A stretch of DNA of 64,000 nt from Falsiroseomonas ponticola (GCF_016805305.1 NZ_JAERQN010000003.1:1-64000); one strand, 5' to 3'. Positions 32,294 to 41,366 are shown, numbered from the stretch's first letter. Translations and numbers: made by a program. Notes: generated from the sequence alone by a model not told the origin.

Positions 32294-33559
32294 CTACCCC
32301 CGCCGCGCGCCGCGCAGCGCCAGCCAGCAGGCGCTGCCGGTCGCCGCCATGGTCAGCGCCGTGCCGATGCCGGCGCCGTATTCGACCAGCCCCACCACGA
32401 AGGTCATCAGCGCGCCGAAGCCCATCTGCAGCGCGCCGACCAGCGAGGAGGCGGTGCCGGCCAGCTGCGGCCGGGCGCTCAGCGCGCCGGCGATGGCGTT
32501 GGGCTGCGTCATGCCGTTGCCGACGCCGACCAGCACCATGGGCACGAAGAAGACCAGGATATGCGGCGGGAAGACCAGCTGCCCGACCACCGCGCCGATC
32601 GAGCCCGTCACGGTGATGGCCGTGCCGACGCTGAGCATCCGCAGGATGCCGAGGCGCTTGGACAGCACCCCCGCCAGCCAGTTGCCGCTGGCGAAGAAGA
32701 CGGAGATGGCGGCGAAGCCGATGGCGAACTGCACCGGCGTGTAGCCCATGCCCTGCACCACGACATAGGGCGCGCCGCCGAGGAAGGCGAAGAAGACGCC
32801 CGTCGCGCAGGCCGTCAGCGCCGCATAGGCGCGGAAGACGGGAATGGACCAGAGGCTGCGATAGGCCGCGAGGATGGCGAAGAGCCCGGGCAGGGGCTGC
32901 GGCGCGGGCAGCGTCTCCGGCAGGCGCTTCCAGGCGACCAGCGCCAGCGGCAGGCCGAAGGCCAGGCAGGCCCACATGCTGGCCCGCCAGCCCACCGTCT
33001 GGTCCAGGAAGCTGCCCAGCAGCGGCGCCAGCATGGGCGCGATGGTCATGCCCATGGTGACGTAGCCGAGCACGGAGGCGGCTTCGTCCCGCGCCCAGAC
33101 GTCGCGGATCACGGCGCGGGCCAGCACCACGCCGGCGCAGGCCCCCATGGCCTGGAAGGCGCGGGCGATGACCAGCCAGCCGATCCCCCCCGCCATCGCC
33201 GCGCCGAGCGAGGCGACGGCATAGAGGGCGAGCCCGCCCATCAGCAGCGGCCGCCGCCCGAAGCGGTCCGACAGCGGGCCGTAGATCAGCTGCCCGACGC
33301 CGACCGAGAGGAGGTAGAGCGTGACGGTCAGCTGCACCGCGGCGGTGGAGGCACCGAAATCCCCCCCCATGGAGGGCAGCGAGGGCACCAGCACCTGCAT
33401 GGTGAAGGGCCCGATGGCGATCATCGCGACCAGCAGCCAGATCGGCGGGCGGGGCTTCGGCTTCGGCGTCACGCCCGGCGTGGCGAGGGGCGGCGGTGAG
33501 GGGGCGTGCTGGTCCACGCCCCCAAGACTAGGCGGCCCCGCCGTGCTGCACAGGGCCAT
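32294..33559 (-). CDS. Bcr/CflA-type MFS multidrug exporter
   Basis: Drug:H+ antiporter of the 12-helix Bcr/CflA subfamily, up to 421 residues. Features are the first-helix motif AIGPFTMQVLVPSLPSMG, the loop motif GPLSDRFGRRPLLMGG and the antiporter motif region RAFQAMGACAGVVLARAVIRD. It probably extrudes amphipathic drugs or metabolites. The N-terminal 38 residues are Pro-rich and may be shorter in reality: a GTG at 33517 has GGGGG upstream, while the ATG at 33559 has AAGGA directly adjacent and too close. Next downstream is a convergent-free gap to the Bug gene; upstream lies the HAD/pyrD pair. Confidence 0.85.
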   Translation of the reverse strand: MALCSTAGPPSLGGVDQHAPSPPPLATPGVTPKPKPRPPIWLLVAMIAIGPFTMQVLVPSLPSMGGDFGASTAAVQLTVTLYLLSVGVGQLIYGPLSDRFGRRPLLMGGLALYAVASLGAAMAGGIGWLVIARAFQAMGACAGVVLARAVIRDVWARDEAASVLGYVTMGMTIAPMLAPLLGSFLDQTVGWRASMWACLAFGLPLALVAWKRLPETLPAPQPLPGLFAILAAYRSLWSIPVFRAYAALTACATGVFFAFLGGAPYVVVQGMGYTPVQFAIGFAAISVFFASGNWLAGVLSKRLGILRMLSVGTAITVTGSIGAVVGQLVFPPHILVFFVPMVLVGVGNGMTQPNAIAGALSARPQLAGTASSLVGALQMGFGALMTFVVGLVEYGAGIGTALTMAATGSACWLALRGARRG

Positions 33560-33610
33560 TCCTTGCAGGTCGCCCCCGCGCGGGGCGGGAGGCGCGCGAT
33601 CGTGAGCGGC

Positions 33611-34474
33611 CTACCAGCGCAGCCCGGTCAGCGCGGCCACCGGCGTCACGCCCTCCGCCGCCGCCACGGCGGCCAGGCGGGCGGCGTCCGGCGCTTCCCC
33701 ATGCGCATGGGCGGCAAGGCCGGTCAGCGCCCAGACCGCATCGATCCCCGCCGCCTGCGCGCCGGCGAGGTCGGTGTGGGGGCTGTCGCCGATCGCGACC
33801 ACGCGGGCGCGGTCGGTGATGCCGAGCGCCTCCATCACCGGGTCATAGACGGCGGGGTCGGGCTTGCCGATCTCGATCGCCCGGGGCCCGCCCAGCGTGA
33901 CGTAGAGGTCCGCCAGCGCGCCGGCGCAGATGATGTGCCGGTCCCCCACCATCACGTGGCGGTCCGGGTTGACGCAGACCATGGGCAGCCCGCGCGCGGC
34001 GCAGGGGGCCAGCTGCGCGGCATAGGGTTGCGCATCCTCCGCGCCGCGGTCGGGGTCCGGGCCGGTGTTCAGCACGAAATCGGCCTCGGCCAGGTCCGTC
34101 ACCAGCGTGATGCCGGTCTCCCGCACCACGGAGAGGTCGCGTTCCGGCCCGATATGGATGGCGCGGGTGCCGAGCGCGGCGAAGGCGGGCGTGTCGCGCC
34201 GCGCCAGATGCCGCCAGGCGATCTCGCCGGAGGTGACGATGGCCGTCCAGCTGGCGGAATCGAGGCCCATGCCGGTCAGCAGCTCATGCACCACGAAGGA
34301 CCGGCGCGGCGCGTTGGAGAGGAAGACGATCCGCTTGCCCGCCGCGGTCAGCCGCGCCAGCGCATCCGCGACGCCGGGATAGGGGCGGCGGCCATCATGC
34401 ACCACGCCCCAGATATCGAGCACGAAGCCGTCATAGCGCGGCGCCAGCGTCCGCACGCCATCGAGGATGTTCAT
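33611..34474 (-). CDS. HAD-superfamily hydrolase, TIGR01459-like (NagD family)
   Basis: Class IIA HAD phosphatase of 287 residues. Motif I is FVLDIWGVVHDG, where the second Asp of DxD is replaced by Trp as in this alphaproteobacterial family. Motif II is FLSNAPRRS, motif III is around GKPDPAVYD, and motif IV is AIGDSPHTDLAGAQAAG. It may dephosphorylate a small phosphomonoester; the substrate is unknown. The ATG overlaps the pyrD stop by 4 bases (ATGA), so it is translated from the pyrD mRNA. Confidence 0.87.
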   Translation of the reverse strand: MNILDGVRTLAPRYDGFVLDIWGVVHDGRRPYPGVADALARLTAAGKRIVFLSNAPRRSFVVHELLTGMGLDSASWTAIVTSGEIAWRHLARRDTPAFAALGTRAIHIGPERDLSVVRETGITLVTDLAEADFVLNTGPDPDRGAEDAQPYAAQLAPCAARGLPMVCVNPDRHVMVGDRHIICAGALADLYVTLGGPRAIEIGKPDPAVYDPVMEALGITDRARVVAIGDSPHTDLAGAQAAGIDAVWALTGLAAHAHGEAPDAARLAAVAAAEGVTPVAALTGLRW

Positions 34475-35535
34475 CGCGCATCCACTCCCACCGCCTCGGC
34501 CACGCTGCCGAAGCCTTCCCGCCGCAAAGCCGCGGCCAGTTCGCGCTTGATGCGCGGGATCAGCGCCGGCCCGTCATAGGCGAAGGCGGCGTAGAGCTGC
34601 ACCAGGCTGGCGCCGGCCTTGATCTTCTCCAGCGCATCGGCGCCGGAGCCGACGCCGCCGCAGCCGATCAGCGTCAGGCGCCCCTGCGTCACCCGCGCCA
34701 CGCGCCGCAGCAGGGCGGTGGAGGGTTCGCGCAGCGGCGGGCCCGACAGGCCGCCCGCCTGCGATTTCAGGGCGGAGCGCAGCGGCGCCGGGCGCGCGAT
34801 GGTGGTGTTGGAGATGATGAGGCCCTGGATGCCGTGCAGCAACGCCGAATCGACGATGGGCTCCACCGCGCCCGGGGAGAGGTCCGGCGCGATCTTGACC
34901 AGGATCGGCGGGCGATGGCCGGCCAGCGCGTCCCGCGCCGCCGCCATGGCCGCCAGGATGTCCCGCAGCTGCTGTTCCCCCTGCAGGTCGCGCAGCCCCG
35001 GCGTGTTGGGGGAGGAGACGTTGAGCGTGACATAGGCCGCGTGGGGGGCGACGGCGGTGTAGAGGGCGGGGTAGTCCCGGAGCGGCGCCGCGCCTTCCTT
35101 GTTGATGGCGATGTTGCAGCCCAGCACCGCCGGCAGCGGCTTCGGCAGATGCGCCAGCCGCGCCAGGAAGGAGTCCAGCCCGGCATTGTTCATGCCCATC
35201 CGGTTGATCACGGCCCGGTCCTCCGCCAGGCGGAACAGCCGGGGCTTCGGATTGCCGAATTGCGGCTTGGGCGTGACCGACCCCGCCTCCACGAAGCCGA
35301 AGCCGAGGCGCATCAGCGGCGCCACGGCGACCGCCGACTTGTCGAAGCCGGCGGCCAGGCCGATCGGGTTGCGGAAGCGAAGGCCGAGGGCCTCCGTCGC
35401 CAGGACCGGATCGTCCTGCGACCGGTCGGCGCCGGCCAGGCCGAAGCGCAGCGCGCGCAGCGCCAGGTCATGCGCGCGTTCGGGATCGATGCCGCGCATC
35501 AGCGGCATCAGCGTGGAAGCAATGCGGGGGGTCAT
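34471..35535 (-). CDS. pyrD: Dihydroorotate dehydrogenase (quinone), class 2
   Basis: Membrane-associated FMN flavoprotein that oxidises dihydroorotate to orotate with quinone as acceptor in pyrimidine synthesis. The 354-residue protein has the N-terminal helical extension of class 2 (PERAHDLALRALRFGL), FMN-binding NPIGLAAGFDKS, the substrate motif INRMGMNNAGLD, the catalytic-serine region VTLNVSSPNTPGLRDLQ, and GCGGVGSGADALEKI near the C-terminus. The ATG at 35535 starts the native N-terminus. It is followed by the overlapping HAD gene and is divergent from the DMT transporter. Confidence 0.95.
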   Translation of the reverse strand: MTPRIASTLMPLMRGIDPERAHDLALRALRFGLAGADRSQDDPVLATEALGLRFRNPIGLAAGFDKSAVAVAPLMRLGFGFVEAGSVTPKPQFGNPKPRLFRLAEDRAVINRMGMNNAGLDSFLARLAHLPKPLPAVLGCNIAINKEGAAPLRDYPALYTAVAPHAAYVTLNVSSPNTPGLRDLQGEQQLRDILAAMAAARDALAGHRPPILVKIAPDLSPGAVEPIVDSALLHGIQGLIISNTTIARPAPLRSALKSQAGGLSGPPLREPSTALLRRVARVTQGRLTLIGCGGVGSGADALEKIKAGASLVQLYAAFAYDGPALIPRIKRELAAALRREGFGSVAEAVGVDAR

Positions 35536-35580
35536 CGCCGCGGCTTTTGCCCCGTCGCGCGCGGCTTGGGAAGCGGCAAG

Positions 35581-35605
35581 CCGGCGCGGGGCAGTCCCGC
35601 GCCGG
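35581..35605. repeat. Perfect inverted repeat in the pyrD/DMT divergent gap
   Basis: CCGGCGCGGG (35581-35590) pairs perfectly with CCCGCGCCGG (35596-35605) around GCAGT. It lies between the divergent pyrD and DMT-transporter starts. It could be an operator-like dyad or a leader hairpin for either gene. No regulator is encoded next to it. Confidence 0.4.
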
Positions 35606-35667
35606 GCGTGATGGACAGCGCCGCGCCGCCCGGCCAGAAGGGCGCCTGGCATTCCGGGGGGAGATTC

Positions 35668-36522
35668 GTGCGCGGTCCCGCGCTGATGTTCGGCGCGATC
35701 CTGCTGTTCGGGGTGCTCGACGCCAACAGCAAGCTGCTCTCCGGCCACCATCCGCTCGCCCAGGTGCTGACGGTGCGCTTCGTCGTGCTGCTGGCGCTGG
35801 TGCTGCTGCTGCGGCGGCTGGCGCCGGGGGTGCTGGGCAGCCTGGCCACGCGGAATCCGCGGCTGAACCTGGCGCGGGCGGTCGCGATGCTGGGCAGCGC
35901 CTGCTTCTTCTTCCTGGCCTTCCGCGACCTGCCGCTGGTGGAGGGCTACCTCGTCTTCTTCACCGCGCCGCTGATCGTGCTGCTGGCCTCCGCGGTCCTG
36001 CTGCGGGAGAGGGTGTCGGCGCTCGCCTGGGCCTGGTGCGCGGTGGGGTTCGGCGGCGTGGCGCTGGCGCTGGCGCCGGGCTTCGCGGATGGCATCGGCC
36101 GCGGGCCCCTGATGGGCTACGTCTACGCCCTGCTCGGCACCGGCTGCTACGCGGCGGTCTTCCTGCTGAACCGGCAGCTGCGGAACGAGCCCGGGATCGG
36201 CCGCGTGCTGTTCTGGCCGGCCCTGCTGGGCTTCCTGGTGATGACGCCCTTCGGCATCGCGGAATGGCAGGCGCCGACGGCGCTGGCCTGGGCGCAGATG
36301 GTGGGCGCGGGGGTGGCCGTGGCGGCGGCGACGGTCATGGTGGCGGAGGCCTTCCGCCACGCCCCGGCCGCGCGCCTGGCCCCCATCAGCTACACCGGCA
36401 TGATCTGGTCGGTGGCCTTCGATGCGCTGTTCTGGGGCCATGCGCCGGCCCTGGTCACGCTGGCCGGCGCGGGGCTGGTGGTGCTGGCCTGCGTGATGAG
36501 CGAGCGGGCGGCGCGGCGATAG
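35668..36522 (+). CDS. DMT superfamily transporter (EamA)
   Basis: A 284-residue, ten-helix membrane protein with two EamA repeats, the first from GPALMFGAILLFGVLDANSK and the second from LMGYVYALLGTGCYAAVFLL. Such proteins export amino acids, nucleosides or other metabolites; the substrate is not predictable. The GTG at 35668 is the start of choice because GGGGGGAG stands 5 bases before it and the first helix follows. It is divergent from pyrD and convergent with the 89-residue hypothetical gene. Confidence 0.87.
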   Translation: MRGPALMFGAILLFGVLDANSKLLSGHHPLAQVLTVRFVVLLALVLLLRRLAPGVLGSLATRNPRLNLARAVAMLGSACFFFLAFRDLPLVEGYLVFFTAPLIVLLASAVLLRERVSALAWAWCAVGFGGVALALAPGFADGIGRGPLMGYVYALLGTGCYAAVFLLNRQLRNEPGIGRVLFWPALLGFLVMTPFGIAEWQAPTALAWAQMVGAGVAVAAATVMVAEAFRHAPAARLAPISYTGMIWSVAFDALFWGHAPALVTLAGAGLVVLACVMSERAARR

Positions 36523-36542
36523 GCGCGGCGTGCGGCCGCGCC
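36522..36542. terminator. Hairpin between convergent genes
   Basis: GGCGCGGC (36522-36529) and GCCGCGCC (36535-36542) form a perfect 8-base-pair stem that begins at the DMT gene's stop codon. It lies in the 32-base gap before the convergent hypothetical gene. It is probably a bidirectional terminator, though no U-run is present. Confidence 0.4.
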
Positions 36543-36554
36543 CGGCCTGCCGGC

Positions 36555-36824
36555 TCAGACGGGCTTCTTCAGCGCCCGCATATTGGCCGCGACCCGGCGC
36601 TGGGCCGGGCGCAGCGCGGCGGCGGCGACCACATCGGGCCGCGCGCCGTCCAGCAGGGCCTGGCCGGCGGCGATGGCGCCGTCGGCGAAGGCCTTCTGCT
36701 TTTCCGCCACCATGGCGGTCAGGGTAGAGGCCGCCGTCGCGGGGTCCGTCGCCAGCTGCAGGCTGCGCAGGGTGAAGACCCACCCCGCCTGCCAGGCGAA
36801 CAGCGCATAGGCGGCCGGCGGCAT
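36555..36824 (-). CDS. Small hypothetical protein coupled to peroxiredoxin
   Basis: An 89-residue, alanine-rich, helical protein (MPPAAYALFAWQAGWVFTLR at the N-terminus, basic C-terminus RRVAANMRALKKPV). The pattern is mildly reminiscent of phasin-like helical proteins, but the similarity is too weak to name a family. Its ATG overlaps the peroxiredoxin stop by 3 bases, so it is translated from the same mRNA and may be functionally linked to that enzyme. Confidence 0.65.
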   Translation of the reverse strand: MPPAAYALFAWQAGWVFTLRSLQLATDPATAASTLTAMVAEKQKAFADGAIAAGQALLDGARPDVVAAAALRPAQRRVAANMRALKKPV

Positions 36825-37306
36825 CAGAGGACCGCCAGGATGGCTTCCGCCTTGGAAACCTCGAAGGCGCCGGCGGCTTCGACGCCGATATGCGTCACCT
36901 TCCCGTCCTTCGCGACCAGCGCGAAGCGCTGGCTGCGCACGCCGAGGCCGCGCGCCGTCAGGTCGAGCTCCAGCCCCAGCGCCTTGGTGAAGACGGCGGA
37001 GCCATCGGCCAGCATCACCACCTGGTCGGTGATCCCCTGGTCCTTGCCCCAGGCGCCCATGACGAAGGCGTCGTTCACGGACATGCAGGCGATGGTATCG
37101 ACGCCCTTGGCCTTCAGCGCCTCCGCCTGCGTCACGAAGCCCGGCAGGTGCTTGGCGGAGCAGGTGGGCGTGAAGGCGCCGGGGACGCCGAACAGCACCA
37201 CCGTCTTGCCCTTGAAGAGCTCCTCCGTGGAGACCTCCTTCGGCCCTTCCGCCGTCGCCTGCATCAGCTTCACGGCCGGAATGCTGTCGCCAACCTGGAT
37301 CGTCAT
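36824..37306 (-). CDS. Peroxiredoxin, Prx5 family
   Basis: Thiol peroxidase of 160 residues that reduces hydrogen peroxide and organic hydroperoxides. The peroxidatic cysteine is Cys49 in VPGAFTPTCSAKHLPGF. A second conserved Prx5 feature is DAFVMGAWGK, and the last strand ends in GAFEVSKAEAILAVL. Cys73, in TIACMSV, is the only other cysteine and lies outside the usual resolving position, so recycling is probably by glutathione or another thiol. The ATG at 37306 is preceded by a GGGAGATTCCGC stretch. It is divergent from algH/yqgE. Confidence 0.93.
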   Translation of the reverse strand: MTIQVGDSIPAVKLMQATAEGPKEVSTEELFKGKTVVLFGVPGAFTPTCSAKHLPGFVTQAEALKAKGVDTIACMSVNDAFVMGAWGKDQGITDQVVMLADGSAVFTKALGLELDLTARGLGVRSQRFALVAKDGKVTHIGVEAAGAFEVSKAEAILAVL

Positions 37307-37497
37307 GCGGAATCTCCCTCTGTGGTTCCTGACATACGGCGGATCGGGGGGGCGCGTCCATGCGCGGCGGGCATGCGCGAAGGCCATGGAACCCCGGCGT
37401 GGAGGCCCGCCGCCCTGGCGCACCCCGCTTCCGTGATGCGGGCGCCCACAGGCCCTGCTTGCGGCCCGGCGGGGGTGTCGCCATCTTGTTGCGGGCC

Positions 37498-38109
37498 ATG
37501 GCACGCCGCGCCCCCACAGCCCCCACCCCCCGGCCGACCCCGTTCCTGACCGGGGATGGCTACCTTGCGGGCCAGCTCCTGGTCGCCATGCCGACCATGG
37601 AGGATCCCCGCTTCGCCCGCACGGTCATCTGCCTCTGCGCGCATTCGGCGGAAGGCGCGATGGGGATCGTGCTGAACAAGCCGCTGGAAGGGCTTTCCTT
37701 CGACGACCTGCTCGGCCAGCTGGGGCTGGACCCCGTGCCGCCGCAGCGCCGCATCCGCCTCGTCTCCGGCGGCCCGGTGGAGGGCGGGCGCGGCTTCGTG
37801 CTGCACACCGCGGATTGGGAGACGGAAGGGAGCCTGCGCGTCAGCGACGCGGTGGCGCTGACCGCGAGCGTCGATATCCTCAAGGCCATCGCCGGCGGCG
37901 GCGGGCCGAAGGAGGGGTTCCTGGCACTCGGCTATGCCGGCTGGGGTCCGGGCCAGCTGGAGGCCGAGATCCAGCAGAATGCCTGGCTGAACGTGCCGGC
38001 CGACGAGTCGCTGCTGTTCGGCCAGAATGCCGGGGACCTCTGGCGCCAGGCGCTGGGCAAGCTGCATGTGGACCCCGCGGCGCTGTCGGGCTTTGCCGGG
38101 CACGCCTAG
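37498..38109 (+). CDS. YqgE/AlgH family protein
   Basis: A 203-residue protein of the YqgE/AlgH (DUF179) family. Family motifs are [20 protein letters not shown], then [13 protein letters not shown], then [14 protein letters not shown] and [18 protein letters not shown]. The molecular function is unresolved; in Pseudomonas AlgH affects alginate expression. The ATG at 37498 starts a Pro/Arg-rich N-terminal tail of about 15 residues before the conserved domain. It is divergent from the peroxiredoxin gene and followed by mutL after a 183-base gap. Confidence 0.93.
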   Translation: MARRAPTAPTPRPTPFLTGDGYLAGQLLVAMPTMEDPRFARTVICLCAHSAEGAMGIVLNKPLEGLSFDDLLGQLGLDPVPPQRRIRLVSGGPVEGGRGFVLHTADWETEGSLRVSDAVALTASVDILKAIAGGGGPKEGFLALGYAGWGPGQLEAEIQQNAWLNVPADESLLFGQNAGDLWRQALGKLHVDPAALSGFAGHA

Positions 38110-38292
38110 TTTTTCGCCCTCACACGGCGGGCGGCCGCATCCGCGCCCTTGCCTTCGCGCCCTGCATGGCTGCGCCTGGCTGCGCTGATGGTCTGGGCGC
38201 GGCGCGCCGTCGCGCGCCCGGCCCGCTGAAGCGCGCGGGCCGCCTTTCGGGTTGCGCTTGCCCCTGATGCCAGCCCGGCGCATCTCTGCGCC
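38110..38292. other. Gap between algH and mutL
   Basis: This GC-rich spacer contains several GGCGCGCC-like inverted stretches around 38195-38245 but no clear terminator or promoter hexamers. On the minus strand an Ala/Arg-rich reading frame crosses it (38106-38294). I do not accept that as a gene, because its start lies inside the mutL start region and it has no ribosome binding site that I trust. Confidence 0.4.
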
Positions 38293-40125
38293 ATGGCCAC
38301 CGCCCCCCGGATTCGCCTGCTGCCGGAGACCACCGCCAACCGCATCGCGGCGGGCGAGGTGGTGGAGCGGCCGGCCGCGGCGGTGAAGGAGCTGGTCGAG
38401 AACGCGCTGGATGCCGGCGCCACCCGCATCGCCGTGACGCTGGAGGAAGGCGGCATCGGCCGCATCCTGGTGGAGGATGACGGCGGCGGCATGGGGGCGG
38501 ATGACCTCGACCTCGCGGTCGAACGCCACGCCACCTCCAAGCTGCCGGAGGAAGCGGCGCTGTTCCGCATCGCCACGCTGGGCTTCCGGGGGGAGGCCCT
38601 GCCCTCCATCGGCGCCGTCGCGCGGCTGACGCTGACCTCCCGTAACGGCAGCGGGGCGGCGCATGCCATCACGGTGGAGGGCGGGCGGAAATCGCCGGTC
38701 GCCCCCGCCGCCGGCCCGCCGGGCACCCGCGTCGAGGTCCGGGACCTGTTCTACGCCACGCCCGCCCGGCGGGCCTTCCTGAAATCCCCGCGCAGCGAGG
38801 CCGATGCCGCGGTGGCGGCGGTGGAACGCCTGGCCATGGCCTGGCCGCGCGTGGGCTTCCGCGTCACAGTGGATGGCCGCCAGGCCCTCAACCTGCCGCC
38901 CGCCGACCGCGCCGGGCGCATCGCGGCGCTGCTGGGCGCGGATTTCGCCGCCGCCGCGGTGGCGGTGGAGGCGGAGCGGGACGGCATCGCGCTGTCCGGC
39001 CTGGCCGGCCTGCCGACCCACCACCGCGCGACCGGAGAGGCGCAGCACCTCATCGTCAACAACCGCCCGGTGCGCGACCCGCAGCTGAAGACCGCGCTGC
39101 GCGTCGCCTACCGGGACCTGGTGCCCGCCCGGCGCTTCCCGGCGGCGGCGCTGTTCCTGGAGGTGCCGCCGGAAGCGGTGGACGTGAACGTTCACCCGAT
39201 GAAGACCGAACTCCGCTTCCGGGATGCCGATGGCGTCCGCGGGCTGATGATCTCGGCGTTGCGCCGGGCGCTGGCCGTCGGGGCGCAGGGCGCGGCGCCG
39301 GATGGCATGGCGACGGAGCCGGTGGCGGTGCCCTCCTTCGACCCGATGCCGGTCCATGCCCCGGGGAGCGGCTTCGCCCCCCCCGGCTTCGCGCAGCCCG
39401 GCTTCGCGGAGGCGCCGGTGCCGGTCTTCCCCGGCTGGCGCCCGCCCCCGGGCCCGGTGGCCCGGCCCGCGCGCCCGCCCTCCCTCCCGCTGGCCTTCGC
39501 GCCCGCGCCGCCGCCGGCACCCCTGCCGGACTTTCCCGAGGACGGGCCGCTCGGCCGGCCCATCGCCCAGATCCTGGATACCTACGTGCTGGCGGAGGCG
39601 CCGGACGGGTCGCTGGTGCTGGTGGACCAGCACGCCGCGCATGAACGGCTGACGCATGAGGCGCTGCGCGCCCAGCTGGTGGAAGGCGGCGTGCGCGCCC
39701 AGCCGCTGCTGCTGCCCGCCGTGGTCGAGCTGCCGTCGCGCGACGTGACGCGGCTGCTGGACAAGGCGGGCGAACTCGGGCGGCTCGGGCTGGAGGTGGA
39801 GGGCTTCGGCCCCGGCGCCATCCTGGTGCGCGCCCTGCCCGCGCTGCTCGGCAATCCCGAACCCTCGGCCCTGCTGCGTGACATCGCGGCGGAGCTGGCG
39901 GAGATGGATGAGGCGCTGGCGCTGGAAGCCCGCCTCGATGCCGCCGTGGCGCGGCTGGCCTGCCACGGCTCCATCCGCGCCGGGCGGCGGCTGAAGGGGG
40001 CGGAGATGGCGGCGCTGCTCCGCCAGATGGAGGCGACGCCGCGGGCCGCCACCTGCAGCCATGGCCGCCCCACCGTGCTGCGGCTGGGGAAGGCGGAGCT
40101 GGAGAAGCTGTTCGGCCGGCGGTGA
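38293..40125 (+). CDS. mutL: DNA mismatch repair protein MutL
   Basis: GHKL ATPase that links MutS mismatch recognition to strand excision, 610 residues. N-terminal ATPase motifs are NRIAAGEVVERPAAAVKELV, then ENALDAGATRI, then DDGGGMG, ATSKL and GFRGEALPSI. The C-terminal dimerisation domain contains LVDQHAAHERLTHEAL and QILDTYVLAEAPDGSLVLVD. It ends with ACHGSIRAGRRL and ATCSHGRPTV. The DQHAAHER motif and the C-terminal CPHGRP-like motif are those of endonuclease-competent MutL, so it probably nicks DNA itself. A Pro-rich linker joins the two halves. Confidence 0.97.
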   Translation: MATAPRIRLLPETTANRIAAGEVVERPAAAVKELVENALDAGATRIAVTLEEGGIGRILVEDDGGGMGADDLDLAVERHATSKLPEEAALFRIATLGFRGEALPSIGAVARLTLTSRNGSGAAHAITVEGGRKSPVAPAAGPPGTRVEVRDLFYATPARRAFLKSPRSEADAAVAAVERLAMAWPRVGFRVTVDGRQALNLPPADRAGRIAALLGADFAAAAVAVEAERDGIALSGLAGLPTHHRATGEAQHLIVNNRPVRDPQLKTALRVAYRDLVPARRFPAAALFLEVPPEAVDVNVHPMKTELRFRDADGVRGLMISALRRALAVGAQGAAPDGMATEPVAVPSFDPMPVHAPGSGFAPPGFAQPGFAEAPVPVFPGWRPPPGPVARPARPPSLPLAFAPAPPPAPLPDFPEDGPLGRPIAQILDTYVLAEAPDGSLVLVDQHAAHERLTHEALRAQLVEGGVRAQPLLLPAVVELPSRDVTRLLDKAGELGRLGLEVEGFGPGAILVRALPALLGNPEPSALLRDIAAELAEMDEALALEARLDAAVARLACHGSIRAGRRLKGAEMAALLRQMEATPRAATCSHGRPTVLRLGKAELEKLFGRR

Positions 40126-40207
40126 AACGATCGCCGTGCGCCGGGAACATCTGGCCGTGCCGCGTGCTTCATGGGCACACTCGCGGAAACGTCCGGACCA
40201 CTGGCCC

Positions 40208-40621
40208 ATGCGCCTGATGCAGCTGATCTACGCCTCCCGCCCCTTCGGCTTCAGCGGCGACGCGCTGGACGACATCCTTATGATCGCACGGCGCCGCAAC
40301 CGGGCGGATGGCATCACCGGCGCGCTGATCTGCCGCAACGACCTGTTCATGCAGATGCTGGAGGGCCCGCGATCCCGCGTCACGGCCACCTTCGGCCGCA
40401 TCCTGCGCGACGACCGCCATATCGACGTGACGCTGCTGTGGTGCGGCGATGCGCCGTTCCGCAGCTTCCCGGATTGGGACATGCTGGAGGACCCGGCCCG
40501 GTCCTGGATGTGGAACCGGGAGGAGGTGCGCGCCGGCGCGCCTGGCGCGGCCTCGGCCGAGGAAGCGCGGCGGGTCTTCGCCCGCATCGCCAGCGAACCG
40601 CGGGAAGGGCCGGCCGGTTGA
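40208..40621 (+). CDS. BLUF-domain blue-light photoreceptor
   Basis: A 137-residue, stand-alone BLUF (sensor of blue light using FAD) protein. The photochemical residues are all present: Tyr8 in QLIYAS, Asn31 in RRRNRADGITGAL, Gln49 in LFMQMLEG, and Trp90/Met92 in FRSFPDWDM. These match AppA Tyr21, Asn45, Gln63, Trp104 and Met106. There is no fused output domain, so it should signal through protein contact. The ATG at 40208 lies 82 bases after mutL. The MBL-fold gene begins 31 bases downstream, so both may be in the mutL transcript. Downstream partners cannot be named. Confidence 0.92.
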   Translation: MRLMQLIYASRPFGFSGDALDDILMIARRRNRADGITGALICRNDLFMQMLEGPRSRVTATFGRILRDDRHIDVTLLWCGDAPFRSFPDWDMLEDPARSWMWNREEVRAGAPGAASAEEARRVFARIASEPREGPAG

Positions 40622-40652
40622 CGCGGCGGCCGCATCCCGGCACCCCTGACCC

Positions 40653-41312
40653 ATGCCCAAGCTGCAAGCCGCCCAGATCCCCGTCACCCCCTTCCAGCAG
40701 AACTGCGCCCTGATCTGGGACGCGGAGAGCAACACGGGCACGGTCATCGACCCCGGCGGCGACGTGCCCCGCATCCTGGCCGCGATCGACCGCGCGGGCT
40801 GCGCCATCGACCGCATCCTCATCACCCATGGCCACCTGGACCATGCCGGCGGCGCCGCTGGCCTGAAGGCGGCGCTGGAGGCGAAGCAGGGCGGCGCCGT
40901 GCCGGTGGAGGGCCCGCACCGCGACGATGCCCCCCTGCTGGCCAATATCCCCGCCCAGGCCGCGCAATACGGCGTGCCGGACCTGCAATCCGTGACGCCG
41001 GATCGCTGGCTGGAGGAAGGGGAGACCGTCTCCATCGCCGGGCAGCCCTTCGATGTCTGGCACTGCCCCGGGCATGCGCCGGGGCATGTGGTCTTCACCT
41101 CCGTCGCACTCGGCTTCGCGCTGGTGGGGGATGTGCTGTTCCGCGGCTCCATCGGCCGCACCGACTTCGCCTATGGCGACCATGAGGCGCTGATCCGCTC
41201 CATCGTCACCAAGCTGCTGCCGCTCGGCGACGGGATGCGCTTCCTCTGCGGCCATGGGCCGGGATCGAGCTTCGGCGAGGAGCGCCGGACCAACCCCTTC
41301 CTGCCGCGCTGA
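40653..41312 (+). CDS. MBL-fold metallohydrolase (glyoxalase II-like, YcbL type)
   Basis: Beta-lactamase-fold hydrolase of 219 residues. Zinc ligands are in THGHLDHAGG, in CPGHAPGHVVF, in VGDVLFRGSIGRTDF and in the C-terminal FLCGHGPGSSFGEER. The N-terminus (PVTPFQQNCALIWD) is typical of the YcbL/GloB-like single-domain hydrolases. The C-terminal helical domain of true glyoxalase II is lacking. It probably hydrolyses a thioester such as S-lactoylglutathione. It lies 31 bases downstream of the BLUF gene on the same strand. Confidence 0.92.
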   Translation: MPKLQAAQIPVTPFQQNCALIWDAESNTGTVIDPGGDVPRILAAIDRAGCAIDRILITHGHLDHAGGAAGLKAALEAKQGGAVPVEGPHRDDAPLLANIPAQAAQYGVPDLQSVTPDRWLEEGETVSIAGQPFDVWHCPGHAPGHVVFTSVALGFALVGDVLFRGSIGRTDFAYGDHEALIRSIVTKLLPLGDGMRFLCGHGPGSSFGEERRTNPFLPR

Positions 41313-41366
41313 GATGTCATCGGGCGGCGCTTGCCGGGGCGTGGCGCGCGGGTGTCCCATGCCGGC

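Noticed and set aside
38106-38294. Minus-strand 62-codon Ala/Arg-rich ORF across the algH-mutL gap
   Set aside because: It would be a small basic protein, but it lacks a convincing ribosome binding site and its start codon overlaps the mutL start. Low-complexity Ala/Arg frames arise easily here.
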